A DNA stretch of 64,000 nucleotides from contig CM043963.1 of assembly GCA_014529385.2 (NCBI GenBank), forward strand, positions 2,112,001-2,176,000, read 5' to 3'. A model generated the notes under the pieces. The model did no database searches. It saw nothing but the letters and a program-made list of their open reading frames with translations, and was not told where the DNA came from. This document shows positions 1-8,705 of this stretch, in pieces; within the stretch, counting starts at the first letter, position 1, and the number at the start of each line of letters is the position of its first letter. This stretch comes from Adiantum capillus-veneris (Eukaryota; Streptophyta; Polypodiopsida; Polypodiales; Pteridaceae). Both the position numbers and the translations under genes were made by a program.

Positions 1-507
1 CTCTTGCTCTTTATTATTTTTGTTTTTTGTGAGTATAAGACTTTCTATGTACATTCCCTAAGATTGGGAGATTGAGAGGTCAGGGAGGAAGGTTGAGAGG
101 AGAATGAGTGAATGATGACTGTCAGCAAACACTCCCCCCTTCCTTGGGTAGATCATACAGTTTGAAATGAGCTCGCCACCCTTTGAAACCAATAGTTCCA
201 GTTGTTGGTAATAGGTGAGGATTTTTGCCAGTAGTTTTCTCTTACCTTAGGTGCCTCGTCAAGTTGCAAGGGTGATAAGGTACTCTCCCAGGATCGGACT
301 TGAAGTGGTTCATCAGGTGATTCTTGAACATTGGGAAGTGTGGATTCCTTTGTAGCTTTATGGAGGTCCACTTTTGTGGGTGGAGGCTGTGGACAAGATT
401 TTACCTCTATGGATGCATTACATAAGGAGCTAGAAGCTTCATGGGACTCCCCCCTTCCTAACCTAAGTGGAACAAATTGTTCTTTCTTCGGTACCCAAAC
501 TAGCTCG
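1..507 (-). mobile_element. R2, left fragment of a gag-protease-only LTR element
   Basis: This stretch matches 20487-21000 of R4 in the same (minus) orientation and with the same order of features, so it is the 3' portion of an older R4-like element. It holds the last coding part (153-507) and the start of a 3' untranslated region. A pyrimidine block at 133-145 (a polypurine tract on the minus strand) is shared with R4. The fragment ends at 507, where R1 is inserted. The last five bases, GCTCG, recur right after R1, so R2 was the target. The element continues off the left edge of the window. Confidence 0.85.
153..507 (-). pseudogene. C-terminal end of the R2 gag-protease polyprotein
   Basis: The frame stays open on the minus strand and is collinear with the end of the R4 polyprotein (20638-21000). 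Shared features are a Trp-Val-Pro-Lys-Lys-Glu block, a Ser/Glu-rich middle and the ending Ser-Ser-Phe-Gln-Thr-Val before the stop. The segment has no catalytic motif and no domain I recognise. It is the tail of a polyprotein whose earlier parts lie at 11747-14468, beyond the R1 insertion. Codons after 507 belong to the R1 LTR, so the open frame visible up to 527 is chimeric. Confidence 0.75.
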
Positions 508-1102
508 TGTAAGGTCTCTACTTTCAAATTTCACACAAGTTCTATTACGCATTTGAATTTTTTTAACCATCACTCATTATTCAAGATATTCGAGTTCAAA
601 TTATGAATCGTAGGTTGAGAAAACCTAGAATTCAAAATTTGCGCTACAAAATTCTGACATGTTTAGCTATATGAATCACTAACTAACTTATTGCAAGACT
701 TATTTACTGATTGTAGAATTTTCTTTTACTACCGTCAAGTTAATATGAAACTGTAAAGTTTAACTTAAAAATGTAAAGCAAATTATCATTAAGGAAATAA
801 ATAAAATAGTTATAAAGACAAAAGAATACACATGGATGACAAATGAAGCCACATGGACTCACGTGGACTCACATAGGAGGGGACAAAGTGGGACACACTG
901 TCACATGAAAAGGAGAGGCTAGTCTTGACTAATCTTAATGAGGGGGGGCTGTGTGGCCTTATCTTTTGATGATAATGACAAAGTGGTCAAGCTGATGGGT
1001 ACCACAAGGGTACCAAAAACGCGGGTATGATTTGTGGAAATATATATATATATATAATTTTTAATTTTTTTGAGAAAAAAAGTTGGACGTTTTCTTTTCT
1101 AC

Positions 1103-1110
1103 TATAAATA
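1103..1110 (+). promoter_or_regulatory. TATA box of the R1 5' LTR
   Basis: TATAAATA stands at the same place in both LTRs (the second is at 9314-9321), just after an A/T-rich stretch and before a conserved leader. Transcription would start about 30 bases downstream, near 1135, so the minisatellite and the 2454 ORF would lie in the transcript. The start site is inferred from spacing only. Confidence 0.7.
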
Positions 1111-1261
1111 GAGCATCCATGCTCACACTTTAGACATAGAGATTGCCTCTATAGCGCTCACGAAGTGCTGCCACTTCTCTTAGAGAGAAGGCGTCCACAA
1201 ACCACTAAGAGAGCAAAAACTCTAGTGGACTAATAAGGTGCGTATTAATTAAGCATTCAAT

Positions 1262-1999
1262 TAACTTTAGGAATGATGTATGTGTGCTATCTCTTATTCT
1301 AATCTCTCTAATAGATTAGTAAGATTCAATTAGCTATGTGTGTGTGTGTGCTATCTCTTACTCTAATCTCTCTAATAGATTAGTAAGATTCAATTAGTTT
1401 TAAGAAGGATATGTGTGTGTGTGCTATCTCTTACTCTAATCTCTCTAATAGATTAGTAAGATTCAATTAGTTTTAAGAAGGATATGTGTGTGTGTTCTAT
1501 CTCTTACTCTAATCTCTCTAATAGATTAGTAAGATTCAATTAGCTATGTGTGTGTGTGTGTGCTATCTTCTACTCTAATCTCTCTAATAGATTAGTAAGA
1601 TTCAATTAGCTATGTGTGTGTGCGTGCTATCTCTTACTCTAATCTCTCTAATAGATTAGTAAGATTCAATTAGCTATGTGTGTGTGTGTGTGCTATCTCC
1701 TACTCTAATCTCTCTAATAGATTAGTAAGATTCAATTAGCTATGTGTGTGTGCGTGCTATCTCTTACTCTAATTTCTCTAATAGATTAGTAAGATTCAAT
1801 TAGTTTTAAGAAGGATATGTGTGCGTGCGTACTATCTCTTACTCTAATCTCTCTAATAGATTGGTGAGATTCAATTAGCTTTAGAAAAGGATGTGTGTGT
1901 GTTATCTTTTACTCTAATCTTCTAATGGATTAGTAAGATTCAATTAACTTTAAAAAAGATGTGTGCGTATGTTTTCTCTTACTTTAATCTCTCTAAGTA
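1262..1999. repeat. Hairpin minisatellite in the R1 5' LTR
   Basis: There are about ten tandem units of 60-75 bp, with degenerate ones at the right end. Each holds CTAATCTCTCTAATAGATTAG, whose 7-base arms CTAATCT and AGATTAG pair around a short loop. Flanking CTTAC and GTAAG extend the stem with a small bulge. Units end either in a TG-rich stretch or in TTTTAAGAAGGAT. The array lies between the TATA box and the 2454 ORF, so it would be part of the RNA leader. Confidence 0.9.
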
Positions 2000-2453
2000 T
2001 ACCTACTCTCTCTAGTTAGTACATCTTCACTATTAACTTATGCACAGTTAATTGAAAGTTAATACATAAGAAAACTCATCTTATTCTTATTATACATGAT
2101 GAAATTCTCATTCACCAATTTTATTGTCAATTAGATTAAGTAGAATTTTGAATAATACTAAAAATTGATTTAGTTGAAGTATAGAAATGGAAGTTAGAAT
2201 TGGATTAAAAATGTCATGCATAAAAGTAATACAGTCCTAAACTTTCACTCATAGTTTACACACTTAACTTTTGATTAATTACGAGTAGCAAATATTTGAT
2301 GTATAGAAACTAGATGTAGAAAAATAACACTAAGTGTGAATCCGAGTTGATGAGGGTTCAAATTACAAACTCTCTTTGGAAACAAGGAGACTATTAGGGA
2401 AATTGACCAATTTAAAGTTCTAAGTGTATAACATAAGTGTAGTACAAAACAAA

Positions 2454-2576
2454 ATGGCCCCAAAGCGTGCTCGAACCCAAGGCGCTAATGATCATGAAAC
2501 CGGTACAAGTAACGGTGGAACTCCTGCGGAACATGCTATGTCTCCACCAATCGGACCAATCAGAGCTATGGTACAG
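2454..2576 (+). CDS. Putative first gag exon inside the R1 5' LTR
   Basis: A 41-codon frame starts Met-Ala-Pro-Lys-Arg-Ala and ends at CAG, followed at once by GTTAGT, a good plant 5' splice site. A matching 3' splice site (TTGCACAG) ends at 4418. The downstream exon begins AGT GCG ATG in the internal gag frame, so splicing is phase 0 and would fuse these codons to gag. R5, a diverged relative, has the same arrangement, including a start encoding Met-Ala-Pro-Lys-Arg. The intron would remove the end of the LTR and the primer-binding site. Alternatively this is a short upstream ORF unrelated to gag. The splice is inferred; the frames and sites are seen. Confidence 0.5.
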
Positions 2577-3608
2577 GTTAGTATTGCAGTTTCAAGTTAT
2601 GCATCATTGCATATGCGAGACCATAGGAATATATTATTTACCTTATGAAAAGAAAACACGGACCGAAACCACGGTGCTTAACTCCAAGAAACTCGGCATA
2701 TGTTTGACAAGTAGGAAAGAATGTATGGTTAAACTGGTTTCTATAGGAAAGAATGTTTGTCCAAAACCTTCGGTATGGTTTCTCTCAAGTCTCTCTACTT
2801 ATTAGCGCTGGTATTATGTGGCAGTTGTCGAGGGGTGAGATGACGCCGAGGATGGCACCGCTGATGCTGTGGTGGGTGTACACCCAAATTAGCCAAGCGG
2901 GATACTCCAGTTTTGTTTTGCCGTGCCGTGAGGATGAAGCCCAAATTGGCATCGTTGTTGCTGTGATGGGAGTACGTCCAGATTAGCAAAACGAGTACTT
3001 GTCGAGCGGTATGGGATGCTCATGAGGACAAGGGTTTTTATAAATAATGTATATAACGATCGGACATAATAGCGCCAGTAGAGATTCTTGAGTGAACCTA
3101 ATCCAAGGGTTGTTGGTTTAAAATTGGACGACTTCTTGTTTGACTATTGTTTGTAATATTGTTTGAAGGGCTGTTTTAATGAGCCAGCATCATAAATAAA
3201 GTAAAGGAACATGTATATTTAAACAGTGGGGTAGTAATTAGATAACAAAATAAGGGTGAGTGTGGTGTGGAAAGTGGGAGAATGATACCCCGACGGTATC
3301 ATTCTATGGACGGGTGGACCCAATGAGTCGGGTAACTTTCCAACGCTAGATATTATTTTTTTAAGTCATAAATCTTAAAAGAGACAAACCTTGGCGGCTG
3401 TGCTTCTGAAACATGGAGAAAAAAGTGCACAGGTTGATCGCTCTAAGATTTATAATGTTAGGTATAATTGATTATAGATAGTTTTTTGATAGGGTTATGG
3501 TGGTCACACTCTACCATATCGAGATAGGACCAATCCTTCACTAACGGTTCATGCCCGTGGCTATGTAGTAGGTCAGGCTCCTCTCAAAAAGGGGCAGGGA
3601 CCTCACAC

Positions 3609-3620
3609 TGGTATCAGAGC
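3609..3620 (+). other. Primer-binding site of R1 (initiator Met tRNA)
   Basis: TGGTATCAGAGC begins two bases after the LTR end. It is the classic plant complement of the 3' end of initiator methionine tRNA. The copia element R7 has the same core at 37026. Confidence 0.95.
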
Positions 3621-4418
3621 CTAGGTTAAAGCTTGGGGAGATTTTTAGATTGATGTTTGGATAGTGAAGGATGCGAATGTTTGAAATAATAGAAGAACCT
3701 AGAAAAATTGTTTTGAGTTTTTATATGGTATTGAAGATTGAACTTTCCTGGTATAGGAAAATGTTCATTCAGCCTACCAGAAATTCCAAGTGTTCACCAT
3801 CATGTTTGAAAATGCATGCCAATCACCAAATTATTAGTTTCGAAAAAGGGTGATGATGATTTTGGATAGGGTGTTTGCACCACCTATCCCAAGGGTGCAT
3901 AGAGGATAGGGCATCAACTAGAGTCCATCTGGAGGAATCTATACCATCGATGCTGACAAGATATGGTGCATGGATACCAATCTCAAGAAACTTCGATGGG
4001 CAGAGGAGTTAAAAGTCATCGAAGTTTATCTTTTCATTGGTACTAAGAATTTGGATGTTACCATTACCTTTGGAGGTGAAAAGATATCTCAGAATCAATG
4101 GGTCTATAACCAAGTTACAAAAGTTATCCATGGTGGTAGGATTCGACCCATATGTGTATCTCGTAGCTTTCAAGGGTCAAAGAAAACTTATTATTTTGAT
4201 CCTTTAGCCTATCCTTTTGTAGTCACTAAACTCAAAATATAGAGACATTACAATCCTTATAACTAAAGACTACCAACCTTGGTAGCAAATAATGTGTATA
4301 TAAATAAAGTTTGGATTAATATTATCTTTTGTTTGTATTATTTTCTGATCAAGTCTTACCTTAAAGTGGATTAAAGTTAGAGTATCCAATAAAGTTTCAC
4401 TTAATCTATATTGCACAG
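3621..4418 (+). other. R1 leader between primer-binding site and gag, with an unassigned ORF
   Basis: About 800 bp without gag similarity. It is predicted here to be the second half of the intron 2577-4418. The main feature is a frame open from just after a stop near 3921 to 4242. Its first ATG is at 3970, giving 90 residues that include a Thr-Phe-Gly-Gly-Glu stretch and a Tyr-Tyr-Phe-Asp-Pro-Leu stretch. I recognise no domain in it. It could be a captured gene fragment or chance. The leader ends in a T-rich tract and AG at 4417-4418. Confidence 0.5.
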
Positions 4419-5157
4419 AGTGCGATGTACGCATCTCTTCAAGAGAAAAAGCTACTTCTGAAGCAATCTAAACTTCCCTCTTTCAAAGGGGAAGGAGCCC
4501 TAGTTGAGCGCGATGCAGAAGTGTGTCTCAAAGAGATAGAGTATTCTTTTGCTGCTGTTGTTACTACTCCCGTTAACCAAGCAATGTTGGCTATGTTTCG
4601 TCTCACGGGGGATGCCAAGATTTGGTGGAAACAAAACTGCAAAGATAATCAAGTAGCTCAAAACACTCAAACTTGGGAAGACATAAAGTATGATGTCAAA
4701 GGACGTTATCTTCCACCTGCACACGAATCCCTTAAGATGAATGAATTCTTCAACTTATGTCAGTTTCATCTTACAGTGGAACAATACTACTCCAAGTTTG
4801 TAACTCTTAGGCGCTATGCTCCGCCAATGACAGCATATCAACAAGTAGCCCGTTTTTGCCAAGGGCTAAATTCTCCTTTAAATACCTGTCTAGAAGCCAT
4901 GAGGCCTGTAAATTTGCAAGATGCTCTTTTAAGAGCTAAACCCTTAGCTAAAGAGATGTCAAACTCTCAAAGGATACGAAATGGAAATTTAAGGAATGCT
5001 GGAAGGAGAGGACGGCCTATGATGTGGAACCAAGGGCAAGTTCACCCAGTTCACCAAACTCATCCAATAGTTGGAGCTTCAGCAAATGGAGCTCAAAATG
5101 TAGATCTTAGATTATGAATGCAACGATCTAGGACATTTCAGGAATGTATGTCCTAGG
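4419..5157 (+). pseudogene. R1 gag (capsid/nucleocapsid)
   Basis: The frame from 4425 runs 230 codons to a stop at 5115-5117. It contains a retrotransposon gag core: an Ile-Trp-Trp-Lys-Gln motif, then Leu-Pro-Pro-Ala-His, then Ala-Arg-Phe-Cys-Gln-Gly-Leu. Gag would form the cytoplasmic virus-like particle and bind element RNA. After a frameshift a zinc-knuckle remnant follows at about 5116-5157, reading Tyr-Glu-Cys-Asn-Asp-Leu-Gly-His-Phe-Arg-Asn-Val-Cys. Its first Cys position reads Asp. The start at 4425 is the first ATG of this frame, but the codons just upstream are open back to the splice acceptor at 4418, which fits the LTR-exon model. Confidence 0.85.
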
Positions 5158-5253
5158 TGAGTCTCCGCAACAAATACACCTAATCGAGCTAGAGGACGAG
5201 GCCAAATAATAAATTGTGGAGGAAGAAATGGAGGACAAGGTCGAGGGCGTGGA

Positions 5254-5750
5254 ATGGCTACTAGAGTCAATGCTATCATAGGAGAACCAACATTGGGAGA
5301 AGATCAAGAGGAAAGAGCAACTCTGCATGTTGCAATTGATAACCCAAGAGCAAGACAACAATATGCTGTCATTCAAACACCTGCAAATCACCAAGGTGAA
5401 AAATTTGAGCTTCTTATTGATTATGGTAGTACTCATTCTTTCTTGTCACCTAAATGTTTAAGGAGGTTAGGACTTAATCAAAACCCTGCAAGAAAGATGA
5501 GAGTTGAATTAGCCAATGGAAAGGAGGTGTTATCTCAGTACACTGTGGGAAAAATAGATTTCAAGTTGGGAGAATACTCTACTTCTGCTACTTTTTGAAC
5601 CTTACCCATAGGAATCTATGACGGAATTCTTGGAATGGATTGGTTAGCCAGTCATAATGCCAATATCCATTGTGCCCAAGGAAGTGTTACTTTTGTGTAC
5701 AACCATGGTCAAGAAGTCACTATTCAAGGCTAGAATGGACGACCAAAAGC
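5254..5750 (+). pseudogene. R1 protease (retropepsin)
   Basis: An aspartic-protease segment with Leu-Leu-Ile-Asp-Tyr-Gly-Ser-Thr-His-Ser-Phe lies at about 5410-5445. The usual triad is Asp-Ser/Thr-Gly, so Tyr in the middle is abnormal and probably inactivating. A stop at 5596-5598 breaks the frame. Beyond it the sequence still reads a Gly-Ile-Tyr-Asp-Gly-Ile-Leu-Gly-Met-Asp-Trp-Leu block, the typical second half of a Ty3 retropepsin. The enzyme would cleave the Gag-Pol polyprotein inside the particle. Confidence 0.8.
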
Positions 5751-5754
5751 TTAC

Positions 5755-6972
5755 TTGGTCAAAGCTAATCGTCTTTTGAAAGGGTTACGCAAGGGTCAAA
5801 AAAAATTTGTAGTCAAGCTAAACAAAGTAAAAAAATCTTCTACCAACCCTGAACCAATGTGTCTAGAAGAATTTTCGGATGTTTTCCCCGCTGAACTTTC
5901 TGAACTACCACCACCTAGGGAGGTAGACCATGAAATCAAAATTTTTCCAGGTAGTGGACCAGTCTCAAGAGCGCCGTACAAGATGTCACTTCCAAAGGCT
6001 ATAGAACTCAAGGAGCAGCTCAAGCAGTTGATTGAGCAAGGGTTTATCCGACCTAGTACATCTCCATGGGGTTCACCTGTTCTCTTCCAAAAGAAAAAGG
6101 ATGCCTCTCTTCGACTTTGCATAGATTGTAGGGGCTTAAATCAGGTTACCATCAAGAATAAATATCCAATTCCTCGTATTGATGAGATGCTGGATAGATT
6201 ACATGGAGCCAAAATATTCACAAAGATCGATCTTCGATCCGGCTATCATCAAATTCGAATCTAGGAGGCTGATATCTCCAAAACAGCTTTCAACACTCGT
6301 TATGGTCATTACGAATTTACAGTGATGGATTTCGGACTTACGAATGCTCCTGCAACTTTCAATCGTCTGATGCACGATATCTTTAGAGAATTCTTGGAGG
6401 ATTTTGTCCTAGTATTCTTTGACGATATCTTAATTTATTCCAAATCAGAAGAAGAGCATGAAGGACATGTTAGGAAAGTGTTAGAGATTTTACGCCGAAA
6501 TAAGTTGTATGCAAAGAAAAGCAAATATACCTTCTTTACCCCTAAGGTCTGTTACTTAGGGTTTATCATTTCACCTGAAGGAGTCTCTGTTGACCCTGAC
6601 AAAGTCAAAGATATTGTGAAATGGCCTCAACCCACTTCACAAACCGAAGTCAGAGGGTTCTTAGGTATCACAGGATGGTATAGGATCTTTGTAAAGGACT
6701 ATGCTCTTAAAGCTGCACCACTAACTGACTTGCTAAAGAAAGGAGCTACGATGTTTTGGGAATAAAAACATGAATCTTTCTTCAAACAGCTTAAGGAGTA
6801 TCTTGCTTCAGAACCTCTCTTAAAACCTCCAGATTTCACCCAAGAATTTGAGGTGATCACAAATGCTAGTAACCTTGCATTAGGAGGAGTCCTTACTCAA
6901 GAAGGAAGGCCTGTAGCTTATACTTCTCGGAAGCTTAGGATTCATGAAGTGAATTATGCTACACATTATTTA
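5755..6972 (+). pseudogene. R1 reverse transcriptase and start of RNase H
   Basis: The RT fingers and palm are clear: Pro-Tyr-Lys-Met near 5970, Cys-Ile-Asp-Cys-Arg-Gly-Leu-Asn at about 6118-6140, then [12 protein letters not shown]. A stop at 6262-6264 follows. The next frame (6322-6765) holds Phe-Phe-Asp-Asp-Ile-Leu-Ile-Tyr-Ser, the catalytic box with both Asp present. A stop at 6763-6765 and another at 6973-6975 break the connection domain and RNase H. RNase H shows Asn-Ala-Ser at about 6865 where Asp-Ala-Ser is normal, so its first catalytic Asp is lost. Confidence 0.9.
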
Positions 6973-6975
6973 TAA

Positions 6976-8676
6976 TTGCTAGTAGTTATTCACGCTCTCA
7001 AGCTATGGAGAAATTATCTATTGGGACGAAAATTCCAATTGGTAACAGATCACAAGAGCCTTAAGTGGATTTTTACCCAACCTAACCTTAACATGAGACA
7101 AAGGAGATGGATAGAGATTATGCATGAATATGATTTTGATATTAAATTTAGACCACGTAAGGATAATGTTGTGGCAGATGCCCTAAGCCGTAAAGCTTTT
7201 CTGGGGGCAATTTCAATGGCTAACAACCCTATTTTAGACAAGGTCTCGGATGCTGATGTTAGAGATGCAGATTACCAGATGCTTGCTAGTATCCTACATG
7301 AAGAGAGTGTATCATCAAATCAGCCTAAACCTCTACATTACTCCTTAGAAGATGAGAAAATTTACTATAGGAATCGACTATGCATACCTAAGGATTCTAC
7401 CCTAAGGAATGCTATCCTATATGAAGCACATGATGGCCCAACTTCAGGACATCCAGGTTATGCCAAAACCATCAATGCAATTCACAGAAGTTACTATTGG
7501 CAAGGTATGAAGGGTGATGTCCTTCGCTATGTCAAGCAGTGTTTGTCTTGTCAAAGGATTAAGGCAGAGAGACTAAAGATGCCAGGTAAATTACACCCTT
7601 TAGATATTCCACAAATGAAATGGGAATGTATTAGCATGGACTTTATCACTGGGTTTCCTTCTGTTCAAGCTGGCTATGATTCAATCATGGTCATAGTCGA
7701 CTTGCTTACTAAAGTGGCTCACTTAATCCCAGTCAAGACAACCTTTACAGCTTCAGATATTGCTCGTCTGTTTGTGAAGGAGGTTTTCAGAATTCATGGT
7801 TTACCCAAGAGGATTGTCAGCGATCGTGATGCCAAGTTTACTTCAAAGTTTTGGCTATCATTGTTTCAAGCTATTGGAACCCAGTTATGTTTTAGTACTG
7901 CTTATCATCCTCAAACTGATGGCCAAACTGAAAGAGTTAATCAAGTAATTGAAGAAATCCTCAGAGCCTACTGTAATAGAGAACCTCGCAAGTGGATTCA
8001 ATACCTACCCTTGGTAGAGTATGCATACAATTCCTCTACTCATAGAAGTATTGGAATGAAACCTTTTAATTCTCTTTATGGTCAAGAATTTTTATCACCT
8101 CTTAACTTTTCTGACCCCACTATAAGGGTAGAAGCCTCAAAGAAAATGCTTGAAGAAATGGAAACTCAAACCAAAGCTATTCGAAGGGATATTCAAGCGG
8201 CTCAAGATCGACAAAAGAAGTACGCTGACTTAAAAAGATCTGATCGGATTTTCAAAGAAGGTGACAAATTTTTCTTACAATTAAAGCCCAAAAAGAGAAA
8301 TCTGTCTCTCGGAAGGTATAAGAAGCTTAGCTACCGATATTGTGGACCTTACGAAATAATCAAGGTTGTAAGTGATCAAGCTTATCGACTAAAACTCCCT
8401 TCTCATCTCAAAGTGCATGATGTATTTCATGTAAGTCTGTTAAAACCTTATGTATATAACCCTGACCATGTCCTTGATGATGAGAAAATCATTTTACCTG
8501 CTCAAGATGTTCTGCAACTCCAACCTGATACTATCCTAGAAACTCGGGAGAGAAAGCTTAGGAATAGATCCATCAAAGAACATCTTATATTATGGAAGGA
8601 TTTCCCTATAGAAGATGCTACCTGGAAAGATGAGACATCCTTTCTTAAGGATAACCCTTCATTGTTCTTGAGATGA
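6976..8676 (+). CDS. R1 RNase H tail, integrase and chromodomain (long open segment)
   Basis: This 566-codon open segment reads on from RNase H and has no genuine start codon of its own. In order: Thr-Asp-His-Lys-Ser (about residue 24) and Ala-Asp-Ala-Leu-Ser-Arg (about 67) from RNase H; the integrase His-His-Cys-Cys zinc site (about 150-190); the catalytic core with Asp in Ser-Met-Asp-Phe, Asp in Ser-Asp-Arg-Asp, and Glu in the block after Thr-Asp-Gly-Gln-Thr-Glu-Arg; a GPY/F-like region; and a C-terminal chromodomain (about 515-566) with Leu-Trp-Lys-Asp-Phe-Pro and Ala-Thr-Trp-Lys-Asp-Glu. Integrase inserts the cDNA and the chromodomain can steer it to modified histones. No stops are visible in this part, unlike upstream. 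Confidence 0.9.
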   Translation: MLVVIHALKLWRNYLLGRKFQLVTDHKSLKWIFTQPNLNMRQRRWIEIMHEYDFDIKFRPRKDNVVADALSRKAFLGAISMANNPILDKVSDADVRDADYQMLASILHEESVSSNQPKPLHYSLEDEKIYYRNRLCIPKDSTLRNAILYEAHDGPTSGHPGYAKTINAIHRSYYWQGMKGDVLRYVKQCLSCQRIKAERLKMPGKLHPLDIPQMKWECISMDFITGFPSVQAGYDSIMVIVDLLTKVAHLIPVKTTFTASDIARLFVKEVFRIHGLPKRIVSDRDAKFTSKFWLSLFQAIGTQLCFSTAYHPQTDGQTERVNQVIEEILRAYCNREPRKWIQYLPLVEYAYNSSTHRSIGMKPFNSLYGQEFLSPLNFSDPTIRVEASKKMLEEMETQTKAIRRDIQAAQDRQKKYADLKRSDRIFKEGDKFFLQLKPKKRNLSLGRYKKLSYRYCGPYEIIKVVSDQAYRLKLPSHLKVHDVFHVSLLKPYVYNPDHVLDDEKIILPAQDVLQLQPDTILETRERKLRNRSIKEHLILWKDFPIEDATWKDETSFLKDNPSLFLR

Positions 8677-8693
8677 GGACATCTCAAATTCTA

Positions 8694-8705
8694 AGTTGGG
8701 GAGAT
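8694..8705 (+). other. Polypurine tract of R1
   Basis: AGTTGGGGAGAT directly abuts the 3' LTR start at 8706. R5 has the same tract before its 3' LTR (about 32268-32281). It would prime plus-strand DNA synthesis. Confidence 0.85.

Larger units (their letters stand above)
508..3607 (+). repeat. 5' LTR of R1
   Basis: The LTR is 3,100 bp with TG...CA ends and aligns along its length with 8706-11741. It contains a TATA box at 1103-1110, a minisatellite of hairpin-forming units at about 1262-1999, a short ORF starting at 2454 followed by a splice-donor-like site at 2577, and a terminal GGGACCTCACA that is also the LTR end of R5. Near its right end (about 3565) it lacks about 65 bp that the 3' LTR keeps at about 11650-11715. 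Confidence 0.95.

Noticed and set aside
1262-1999. Regular repeats with short palindromes, superficially like a CRISPR array
   Set aside because: The units are contiguous variants of one sequence with no unique spacers, and lie in a plant LTR that has a twin at 9479-10075.
2454-2648. Short Met-Ala-Pro-Lys-Arg ORF as a host gene
   Set aside because: It lies inside an LTR, is duplicated in the 3' LTR with a stop, and recurs in R5. It belongs to the retroelements.
3609-3626. tRNA-like sequence TGGTATCAGAGC as part of a tRNA gene
   Set aside because: Only the 12-base complement of a tRNA 3' end is present, at the LTR border. It is a primer-binding site.
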